Positions 1 through 5,713 of a DNA stretch of 5,836 nt are shown here, one piece after another. Origin of the DNA: Gemmatimonadota bacterium (GTDB taxonomy: Bacteria; Gemmatimonadota; Gemmatimonadetes; Gemmatimonadales; Gemmatimonadaceae); the NCBI GenBank assembly GCA_028287205.1, contig JAQBQC010000398.1, positions 1 through 5,836 of the forward strand, read 5' to 3'. A program made the translations under genes and the position numbers. Under the pieces are notes generated by a model that saw only the letters and a program-made list of their open reading frames with translations, searched no databases and was not told the origin of the DNA. The stretch's first letter is position 1; the number at the start of each line of letters is the position of its first letter.

Positions 1-1
1 C

Positions 2-118
2 GTGACGGACTACGGGGCGCGATTCTCATCGCTCGCCGCGCTTCCGCGCCGCTTCGATCACGGCTATCCGCGATACCTGTATCGCTCCACCACCGCCGAG
101 GTTGCCCATGCCCCCTGA
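2..118 (+). CDS. 3' end of an upstream gene, unknown function (partial)
   Basis: This frame is open from the left edge of the window to a TGA at 116-118 and gives 38 residues, ending in TTAEVAHAP. It is preferred over the other forward frames because most of its third codon positions are G or C, as in the genes downstream. Frame 1 is also open, to a TAG at 127-129, but has poorer third-position bias and an Arg/Ser/Cys-rich translation typical of a shadow frame. The stop lies 11 bases inside the next gene if that gene starts at ATG 108, so the two are probably co-transcribed. The tail contains aromatic and basic residues (around PRYLYR) but no motif I can assign. A decaprenylphosphoryl-ribose oxidase or another lipid-linked sugar enzyme would suit the context, but nothing in these residues shows it. 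Confidence 0.45.
   Translation: MTDYGARFSSLAALPRRFDHGYPRYLYRSTTAEVAHAP
98..102 (+). promoter_or_regulatory. Shine-Dalgarno sequence for the UbiA-family gene
   Basis: GAGGT lies five bases upstream of the ATG at 108, a normal spacing. It favours ATG 108 over the in-frame TTG at 102, which overlaps the motif itself. This is the only convincing ribosome-binding site at a gene start in the window. The three downstream starts lack one and instead overlap the preceding stop codon. Confidence 0.6.
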
Positions 119-989
119 GCTCTCGGTAGCCGCCGTGCCCCGCACCGGCTCGCTGGCCGTGATCCAGCTTCTGCGCCCGAAGCACTGGATCAAGAATCTC
201 TTCGTGCTCGCGCCGCTCATCTTCTCGGGATTGTTCACCCGCGAAGATGCGAGGCTCTACGCGCTGTTCGGCACGCTGCTGTTCTGCGTGGCCGCGTCGA
301 TCGTCTACATCATTAATGATCTCGCCGATCTGAAAATCGACGCACTGCATCCGGTGAAACGCGTTACGCGCCCGCTCGCGAGCGGAGCCGTGACCGTGGG
401 TGCAGCACGCACGCTCCTCGTGGTCCTTTCCGTGCTGCTGCTGGCGGGGTCGTTCGTGAGCATCCCGCTCGTTGCCGTTCTGCTCGTCTACATCGTCCTC
501 AACCTGCTGTATTCCACGTGGCTCAAGCGCGTTCCGGTGGTCGACATCTTCTGCGTTGCCGCGGGCTTCGTGCTCCGCGTGTACGCCGGTGCCGTCGTCA
601 TCGATGTGCCGCTCTCATCATGGATGCTCGTCACCACCCTCGCGATCGCGCTCTATCTCGCCGCAATCAAGCGGCGTGACGAGCTCGACGTGCAGGGCGA
701 CGTTGCGCGTGCCGTGCTTGGCCAGTACACCGTGCCGCTGCTGGACCGGTTCGCGCTCATGGCATCCGTGTGTGCCATGGTCTTCTACTGCATGTTCGTC
801 GTGACCACGCGCCCCGTGCTCGCGTTCACGATTCCGTTCGTGCTCTTCGGAATCTTCCGCTATTGGTTTCTCGTCGATCGCAAGGGACGCGGCGAGTCGC
901 CCACGGATGCGCTGTGGAGCGATCTCCCGCTGGGCATCACCGTCGTGCTCTGGGGAATTCTGTGCGCGTACCTGCTTCGCCAGCCGTGA
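108..989 (+). CDS. UbiA-family polyprenyl-phosphate phosphoribosyltransferase-like prenyltransferase
   Basis: This 293-residue polytopic membrane protein belongs to the UbiA superfamily. The first Asp-rich motif is intact as N70-D71-x-x-D74-x-x-x-D78, followed by an Arg/Lys segment and RPLASG at 88-93. An opening RPKHWIKN at 23-30, YSTWLKRVPVVDIFCVAAGF around 135-154 and IKRRDE at 187-192 resemble the branch related to mycobacterial Rv3806c. In that branch the enzyme moves 5-phosphoribose from PRPP to polyprenyl phosphate, the first step to polyprenyl-phosphate ribose or arabinose. Length is typical and hydrophobic segments fill the remainder, consistent with seven to nine membrane helices. 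The ATG at 108 has a good ribosome-binding site, and the TGA overlaps the next gene's GTG by four bases. Assignment to UbiA is firm. The phosphoribosyl substrate is family inference, and no quinone or heme pathway genes are adjacent to suggest another role. Confidence 0.9.
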   Translation: MPPELSVAAVPRTGSLAVIQLLRPKHWIKNLFVLAPLIFSGLFTREDARLYALFGTLLFCVAASIVYIINDLADLKIDALHPVKRVTRPLASGAVTVGAARTLLVVLSVLLLAGSFVSIPLVAVLLVYIVLNLLYSTWLKRVPVVDIFCVAAGFVLRVYAGAVVIDVPLSSWMLVTTLAIALYLAAIKRRDELDVQGDVARAVLGQYTVPLLDRFALMASVCAMVFYCMFVVTTRPVLAFTIPFVLFGIFRYWFLVDRKGRGESPTDALWSDLPLGITVVLWGILCAYLLRQP

Positions 990-2746
990 GCCATCCCGCG
1001 CCTTCCGTGAGCGCTGGCAACGACCACCGTCATATCCTGACGGTGGCGATCGAGGATTATTACCAGGGCGCGACGTTCAATCGCCTCATTCCGCGCGCGC
1101 GCTGGCATCGCTTCGAGAGCCGCCTCGCGCGCAACACGGCGACGACGCTCGATCTTCTCGACGAGTACAAGCTCAAGGCCACCTTCTTCGCGCTCGGCTG
1201 GGTTGCCGACGCCGTGCCGGAGCTCATCCGCGAGGTCGTCGCGCGCGGGCACGACATCGCGAGCAAGGGCTACTTCCATCGCAGCATCCGCGAGTTCAGC
1301 CGCGATGAGTTCCGCGACGACACGGTGCGCGCGCGCGAGGCGCTGGAGCGCGCGAGCGGCCGCCAGATCGACGGCTATCGCGTCGCCCAGCGCTGGCTGC
1401 GCCCGGAAGATCTCTGGGCCTTGGACGTGCTCGCCGAGGAGGGCTACAAGTTCGACTCGAGCATCCGGCCGCTCTTCCGGCAGTACGTGCACGAGCCGTG
1501 GCGCCGCTTCGTGCATCACCATCACCACGGCGAGCACACGATGCTCGAGGTGCCGGTGTCCACCACGCGCGTGATGGGCCACGACATTCCGATCGCGGGC
1601 GCGAACTACTTCCGCCAGCTGCCGTTCTCGCTCGTGCAGCGCGCCGTACGGCAGTGGGATCGCAAGTACGAAGCGCCCTTCGTGATGTATTTCCACGTCT
1701 GGGAGCTCGACCCCGATCAGCCGAAGATCGATGCCGCGCCCTTCTACGCGAAGGTGCGCCAGTACCGCAACCTCGATCGCATGGCGACGATGCTGCGCTA
1801 CTATTTCGAGCAGTACCGCTTCACCAGCATCGGCGACCGACTGGGCATCGAGAGCGTGCCCGCCTCCGAGCAGGTGCTCGCCGAGGCGGCCGCCGCGGCG
1901 GCCACTGCCCACGAGCGCGAGCTGCGCAGCGCTCCCGTGGAGATCGTGCGCGACGACTCCATCGCGCGCACCCCGATCAGCATCGTCATCCCGTGCTTCA
2001 ACGAGGAGCTGATTCTCCCGTATCTCTCGAATACGCTCGTGGGCGTCGAGGCCGAGCTGTCGAAGGATCACGTGGTGCACTTCGTGTTCGTCGATGACGG
2101 CAGCAGCGACGGCACGTGGCTCTCGCTGCAGAACATCTTCGGCGGCCGCCCGAACTGCACGCTGATCCGCCACGAGGTGAACCGCGGCGTCGCGGCCACG
2201 ATCATGACCGGCATCCGCGCATCGGAAACGGAAGTCGTGTGCTCGATGGACTGCGACTGCACCTACGATCCGCACGAGCTGGGACCGATGGTCACGCTGC
2301 TCACCCCGGGCGTCGATATGGTGACAGCCTCTCCATATCACAAGAACGGCAAGGTGCTCAACGTGCCGGAGTGGCGCCTCTTTCTCTCGCGCACGCTCTC
2401 GAAGATGTACGGGATGGTGCTGCGCCATCAGCTCGCGACATACACGGCATGCTTCCGCGTATACCGTCGCAGCGCCGTTGCGGACGTGCCACTCTCGCGC
2501 GCGGGATTCATCGGCGTCGCCGAGCTGCTCGGCCGCCTGGATCTCGGCGGCTCCGGAATCGTCGAGTATCCGACGACGCTCGAGGTTCGCATCCTCGGCC
2601 GCTCCAAGATGAAGATCGTGAAGACGATGGCGGGCCACATTCGCCTCATCTTCGAGCTGATTGGCATGCGCCTCTTCCATCGCTCCGATGCGATGGGGCC
2701 CGCTGGCCGCCCGCTGTCCAATCCTCCGCTCTCGCGGTCTCCGTGA
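986..2746 (+). CDS. Fusion protein: NodB/polysaccharide deacetylase-like domain plus GT2 glycosyltransferase (DPM1-like)
   Basis: A single open frame of 586 residues encodes two enzyme domains. Residues ~16-288 resemble XrtA-associated (DUF3473-type) polysaccharide deacetylases: E23-D24 at the TFDD position, KATFFALGW at 64-72, GYR at 130-132, FDSS at 156-159, IAGANYFRQLP at 203-213 and FHVWELDPDQP at 236-246. The usual S-H-G-Y-x-H metal motif reads S93-K94-G-Y-F-H98, and R-A-P reads R132-V-A-Q135. An Ala-rich linker (~293-316) leads to a GT2 domain (~330-510) with IVIPCFNEE at 333-341, VDDGSSDGT at 369-377, N399-R-G and a D422-C-D424 metal motif. Its tail has FRVYRRS and GRSKMKIVKTM, as in dolichol-phosphate-mannose-synthase-like enzymes. 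No signal peptide or membrane helix is obvious, so it is probably cytoplasmic or peripheral. The start is GTG 986, overlapping the previous stop; GTG 1007 is the alternative. The donor sugar and acceptor are unknown. Confidence 0.88.
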   Translation: MSHPAPSVSAGNDHRHILTVAIEDYYQGATFNRLIPRARWHRFESRLARNTATTLDLLDEYKLKATFFALGWVADAVPELIREVVARGHDIASKGYFHRSIREFSRDEFRDDTVRAREALERASGRQIDGYRVAQRWLRPEDLWALDVLAEEGYKFDSSIRPLFRQYVHEPWRRFVHHHHHGEHTMLEVPVSTTRVMGHDIPIAGANYFRQLPFSLVQRAVRQWDRKYEAPFVMYFHVWELDPDQPKIDAAPFYAKVRQYRNLDRMATMLRYYFEQYRFTSIGDRLGIESVPASEQVLAEAAAAAATAHERELRSAPVEIVRDDSIARTPISIVIPCFNEELILPYLSNTLVGVEAELSKDHVVHFVFVDDGSSDGTWLSLQNIFGGRPNCTLIRHEVNRGVAATIMTGIRASETEVVCSMDCDCTYDPHELGPMVTLLTPGVDMVTASPYHKNGKVLNVPEWRLFLSRTLSKMYGMVLRHQLATYTACFRVYRRSAVADVPLSRAGFIGVAELLGRLDLGGSGIVEYPTTLEVRILGRSKMKIVKTMAGHIRLIFELIGMRLFHRSDAMGPAGRPLSNPPLSRSP

Positions 2747-4716
2747 AGCTGTTCATGCCGGAGAACCCGCACAGCAAAGGACTCCGCTGGTTCATCACGG
2801 TGTTCGCGGTCTACGCATCCACGTGCCTCATCTTCGGATGGGTGCGCGCACCGCTGTTCCTGGGTGTCGGCGAGGATGGATGGCCCGCGCCGTCGCTGGG
2901 CATGATGATCTATCTGCTCTACATGACGGCGCTCCCCGTCGCGCTCTGGTGCCTCATCGCCTACGCCCTCGCCTGCCGCATGCCCGGCAACTGGGGCATG
3001 CGCATGACGGTGGTCTTCCTGCTGCTCATGCTCACCGCGATCGAGCTCGATCACGCGTGGTACGGCATGTCGGGACACCACGCCACCTGGCGCGAGGCGC
3101 GCCTCTTTCTGAGCGAGGACTGGAAGCTCCACTACGGCATCCGGTCGACGGATGAATCCTGGTTCATGCAGCGAATGTCGCTGCACATCATTGGACTGTG
3201 CGGTGTGTTCGTCGCGGCGCGCCTCGGCACCATGTGGGAGCGCGGGCAGCGGTGCTTCGACACGCCGTTCCGGCGCGCGATCGCTCTCGTCGCGGCGCTG
3301 TTCTTCTTCGACATCCTGCTCGCTGGATACGAGGTGAGTCGCGGAAGCGATCAGTGGCAGGCGGTGGCGGATGCGAATCCGCTGCGCATCAATTCCGCCG
3401 ATCGCTTGTCAGCCCGCCTCTTCTCGTACGGAACGGAGCACGACGCCGATCTCGACGCCGCCAATCGCGCCTTCAGCCAGGCGACGCAGGACGCGACGCA
3501 ACCGCACAACGAAAGTACGGCGAAATTTCACGATGCGAGCGCTCACCGCAACTCGCAGTACAACGTCGTCATCGTCACGATCGAGGGGCTGAACGCGCGG
3601 CTCATCGACTCGACCACGATGCCCTTCTGGACGCAGCTGGACGCGCGCTCCATGTCCCTGCGCAGCCACTATTCCACAGGCAACGTCACCGAGTACGGTG
3701 TACTCGGCGTGCTGTATGGCGCGCCGCCCGACTTCTATCGCGGCACGCTCACGGTGCCATGGCGCCGCCAGCTCTCCTTCGACAAGCAGGCGCCGCAACA
3801 CGGCTCGCCGTACATCGATCAGTTCAATCAGCACGGCTATCACACGCGGCTCATCAGCTGGGAGCTCTCCAGTTGGGCGAATCTCGGCGTCTATCTGCGC
3901 AACTTCAACCAGCCGCCGTTCGAGACGAGCGACGACTGGAAGTCGCTGCCCGTGTTGAAGCAGGAGATGGCCGCGCCGGGGCCGCATCTCGTGTACATGC
4001 ACTACAACGGCACACACTTCCCCTACGATCACGGCAAGCAGTACGACCGCTTCGCGCCCGAAGTGGCGAGCAATTACAGCTACGCCTCGTGGCGCATGCG
4101 CCAGGAGGCGGCGGCGATCACGAATCGCTATCGCAACTGTCTTCTCGAGCTCGACATGTGGCTGCAGACGTTGGCGGAGTCGGTCGACATGCAGAACACG
4201 ATCATCGTGCTCACCGGCGACCATGGGGAAGAGTTCTTCGAGAACGGGCGGCTCGGTCACGCGAGCACCCTCTCGGAGCCCCAGATCCACACCGTCGCGC
4301 TCATCTACGTGCCGGGTGAATCGCCGCGCGTCATCACCGCGGTCACCTCGCACGCCGATCTGATGCCCACGATCATGGATCTTCTCGACTGGCCGCAGCC
4401 GGTAGCGCCGTTCGGCCACATCCTGACCGGTGAGGTGAAGAACGCCGCGGCGATCGTCGCGATGGGCAACCGGCCCAATCCACCCAACCGCTGGGCGGCG
4501 ATCGCCGGCGGCTACAAGACGGTGCTCTCGGAGGGCGACGGCGATACGCTGCGCATTGTCCAGCTGCGCGATACCGACGACAAGCGCGTGACCTACACCT
4601 CGGACCCCACGCGCTGGAAGTCCTCGTTCGCAGCGGCGGCGCAGCTCCAGCTTCACCTGCGCGCGGCAGCGCAGACCATCCACATGGCGGACATTCGCGC
4701 GGCGATGCCGCGATGA
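2743..4716 (+). CDS. Membrane-anchored alkaline-phosphatase/sulfatase-superfamily transferase (LtaS/EptA-like)
   Basis: This 657-residue protein has about five N-terminal hydrophobic helices (roughly 16-33, 52-75, 88-105, 145-160, 179-195), a polar linker rich in D, Q, N and H (~225-270), and a large catalytic domain expected outside the cytoplasmic membrane. Superfamily landmarks are all visible: VIVTIEGLN with metal-ligand E281; STGNVTEYG, where T316 is the likely nucleophile, as Thr is in LTA synthase and EptA; YMHYNGTHFPY with H420 and H425; GDHGEE with D493-H494; and LGH with H506. A nucleophilic Thr, with no sulfatase C-x-P-S-R signature, argues for a phospho-alcohol transferase using a phospholipid donor (phosphoglycerol or phosphoethanolamine). 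The donor cannot be read from the sequence. GTG 2743 overlaps the previous stop by four bases; ATG 2755 is an alternative. Neither has a ribosome-binding site. The following phosphodiesterase gene makes a glycerophosphate substrate attractive. Confidence 0.88.
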   Translation: MKLFMPENPHSKGLRWFITVFAVYASTCLIFGWVRAPLFLGVGEDGWPAPSLGMMIYLLYMTALPVALWCLIAYALACRMPGNWGMRMTVVFLLLMLTAIELDHAWYGMSGHHATWREARLFLSEDWKLHYGIRSTDESWFMQRMSLHIIGLCGVFVAARLGTMWERGQRCFDTPFRRAIALVAALFFFDILLAGYEVSRGSDQWQAVADANPLRINSADRLSARLFSYGTEHDADLDAANRAFSQATQDATQPHNESTAKFHDASAHRNSQYNVVIVTIEGLNARLIDSTTMPFWTQLDARSMSLRSHYSTGNVTEYGVLGVLYGAPPDFYRGTLTVPWRRQLSFDKQAPQHGSPYIDQFNQHGYHTRLISWELSSWANLGVYLRNFNQPPFETSDDWKSLPVLKQEMAAPGPHLVYMHYNGTHFPYDHGKQYDRFAPEVASNYSYASWRMRQEAAAITNRYRNCLLELDMWLQTLAESVDMQNTIIVLTGDHGEEFFENGRLGHASTLSEPQIHTVALIYVPGESPRVITAVTSHADLMPTIMDLLDWPQPVAPFGHILTGEVKNAAAIVAMGNRPNPPNRWAAIAGGYKTVLSEGDGDTLRIVQLRDTDDKRVTYTSDPTRWKSSFAAAAQLQLHLRAAAQTIHMADIRAAMPR

Positions 4717-5495
4717 AGCGAGGCACCCGTCGTGCGGGGATCTCCGTCGCCGCCGTCGTGGTGCTCGCGGGCGGCTGGTCGCTCTACAACATCTTCGCGC
4801 CACGTGCCGTACCGCTTCCGGGGTGCGGGAGTCCGGCGGTGTGGGCGCATCGCGGCTTTCACGCGGTGGCGCAGGAGAACTCGGTCGCATCGGTGAGTGC
4901 GGCGGTGACGAAGGGATTCTGCGGCGCGGAGATCGACGTACAATGGTTCGACGACCGCGGGCTCGTCGTCGCGCACGATGAGCTAGAGGAGAACGACCTT
5001 CTCCCCAATGCGTTGACGCTCGCACAGCTGCTCGACTCCCTGCCCCAGCTTCCGCAGTATCTCTGGCTCGACTTCAAGAATCTCGATCGCCACAACGCCG
5101 CTGCGGCCGCCGCGCACATCGACTCGCTCATCGCGAAGCATCATTTCGCGAATCGCTTCGTCGTGGAATCGGTGAGCTCCGTGCCGCTTCGGCTGCTCTG
5201 GTGGCACGCGCCGAACGTGATCCCCGCCTACTGGATCAACCGGCCGCCCAAAGGCTGGAAGGGCCCGCTCCACGATGCGCAGATCGCCGCCGCGATCGGC
5301 CTGCTCGGGCTGCCGGCGCTCTCGGTGCCGAAGGAGATGTTGACGGATCATCTCACGTCGCTCTTCGGACACCTCTCGCTCTTCACGTGGACGTGCGACA
5401 GCCACGAAGAGATCGAGCACGCACGGGCCCTGGGCGCGAAGGTGGTGCTGACGGACGGAGACTTCGCGATGCTCTTCGCGAAGGCGGGGACCTAG
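4713..5495 (+). CDS. Membrane-anchored glycerophosphodiester phosphodiesterase family protein
   Basis: This 260-residue protein has a basic start and one hydrophobic segment (~9-28), probably an uncleaved anchor, followed by a GDPD TIM-barrel domain. Key residues are present: H46-R47-G in WAHRG, E55-N56-S, E73-I-D75, H88-D89, D120-F-K122 where the family usually has E-x-K, and a C-terminal FTWTCDS...VVLTDGD pattern typical of the last strands. H46 and H88 match the two catalytic histidines, and E55, E73 and D75 are expected around the metal site. The family hydrolyses glycerophosphodiesters to glycerol-3-phosphate and an alcohol. The anchor suggests action at the outer face of the membrane. 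The product may recycle or trim groups added by the preceding transferase, which is inference. ATG 4713 lies in an ATGA overlap with no ribosome-binding site. C38 follows PLPG and is not a convincing lipobox. Confidence 0.9.
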   Translation: MKRGTRRAGISVAAVVVLAGGWSLYNIFAPRAVPLPGCGSPAVWAHRGFHAVAQENSVASVSAAVTKGFCGAEIDVQWFDDRGLVVAHDELEENDLLPNALTLAQLLDSLPQLPQYLWLDFKNLDRHNAAAAAAHIDSLIAKHHFANRFVVESVSSVPLRLLWWHAPNVIPAYWINRPPKGWKGPLHDAQIAAAIGLLGLPALSVPKEMLTDHLTSLFGHLSLFTWTCDSHEEIEHARALGAKVVLTDGDFAMLFAKAGT

Positions 5496-5516
5496 TTTCG
5501 CGACTCGCGAAGCTAG
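5462..5516 (+). terminator. Two consecutive hairpins with the same stem core at the operon's end (possible terminator)
   Basis: Hairpin one has an 8-bp perfect stem, CTTCGCGA at 5462-5469 with TCGCGAAG at 5476-5483, and a 6-base loop inside the last codons. Hairpin two starts at the stop codon: 5492-5501 pairs with 5507-5516 (10 bp including one G-T pair), with loop GACTC. Both use the TTCGCGA core, so the arms can also swap partners. No T-run follows either stem, so a classic intrinsic terminator is not supported. They could act as a 3' stability structure, a weak terminator or part of the repeat array. Confidence 0.4.
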
Positions 5517-5537
5517 TCCGCGACACGCGGAACACAA

Positions 5538-5663
5538 GCACTAACTATTTGGATGCGGACACAAACGGATACAAACGGACACAAACGGACAGCTTCTTAT
5601 CTGTTTGCACTTATCCGTTTCTGTCCGTTCAATCCGTTTGTGTGCATCTCACACTGTTAGTGC
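5538..5663. repeat. Inverted-repeat element 1 (126 bp)
   Basis: Terminal arms GCACTAAC (5538-5545) and GTTAGTGC (5656-5663) are perfect inverted repeats. Nested inside, GATGC (5552-5556) pairs with GCATC (5644-5648), and a 12-base arm at 5559-5570 is the exact reverse complement of 5632-5643. The transcript of either strand would fold into a long interrupted hairpin. No target-site duplication is evident outside the arms, so transposition as a miniature element is possible but unproven. Confidence 0.75.
5561..5590. repeat. Three tandem 10-bp repeats, ACAAACGGA(C/T)
   Basis: Three head-to-tail copies lie at 5561-5570 (ending T), 5571-5580 and 5581-5590 (ending C). The opposite arm carries complementary but degenerate versions (TCCGTTT / TGTCCGTT) at 5614-5640. 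The period is close to one helical turn, so the copies would face the same side of the DNA. Whether a protein binds them cannot be told from sequence. Confidence 0.75.
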
Positions 5664-5713
5664 CCGCCTGAGCGCGAAAGCAGTGCGCGACCCGCGGAAC
5701 ACCGGCACTAACA
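5655..5713. repeat. Inverted repeat bridging the two units (alternative pairing)
   Basis: TGTTAGTGCC at 5655-5664, the right arm of element 1, is the exact reverse complement of GGCACTAACA at 5704-5713, the left arm of element 2. The intervening GC-rich spacer (5665-5703) could therefore be closed as its own hairpin. This pairing competes with both element hairpins. Confidence 0.7.

Larger units (their letters stand above)
5505..5671. repeat. Repeat unit 1 of a tandem pair with ~167-bp period
   Basis: Unit 1 begins only about ten bases after the last stop codon. It aligns with unit 2 at a constant 167-base offset across its first ~45 bases: CGCGAA, AGT, GCGAC-x-CGCGGAACAC and GCACTAAC recur in the same order. 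It also ends, like unit 2, with TGTTAGTGCCC. Within the leading shoulder, TCCGCG (5517-5522) and CGCGGA (5526-5531) form a perfect 6-bp stem with an ACA loop; this stem is not conserved in unit 2, where the first arm has a C-to-G change. The region is visibly AT-richer than the genes and holds no plausible coding frame. Confidence 0.8.

Noticed and set aside
770..985. N-terminal extension of the NodB-GT2 frame into the UbiA gene
   Set aside because: The extra residues are basic and unlike the family, which begins shortly before ILTVAIEDYY. The overlapping GTG at 986 fits the pattern of the other junctions.
1511..1528. His run as a cloning-vector tag artefact
   Set aside because: It lies in the middle of a natural domain with conserved motifs on both sides, and no vector-like linker surrounds it.
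860..2680. A 606-codon open frame on the minus strand opposite the NodB-GT2 gene
   Set aside because: Its translation is Arg/His/Ala/Glu-rich with no domain, and the plus strand carries clear conserved motifs throughout. Long antisense frames are common opposite high-GC genes.
2116..2742. N-terminal extension of the transferase frame into the GT2 coding region
   Set aside because: This part lies out of frame within the conserved GT2 domain and reads as a His/Arg-rich shadow. Hydrophobic helices start only after GTG 2743.
4812..4826. Lipoprotein signal at C38 of the GDPD protein
   Set aside because: PLPGC lacks the usual small residues before Cys and lies about ten residues beyond the end of the hydrophobic segment.
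3409..5025. A 538-codon open frame on the minus strand opposite the transferase and GDPD genes
   Set aside because: It is low-complexity and Arg-rich, spans two real genes and their junction, and has no recognisable motif. It is treated as a codon-bias shadow.
5551..5640. CRISPR array
   Set aside because: The short repeats are 10 bp and contiguous with no unique spacers, and the larger units are palindromic with a 167-bp period and diverged interiors.
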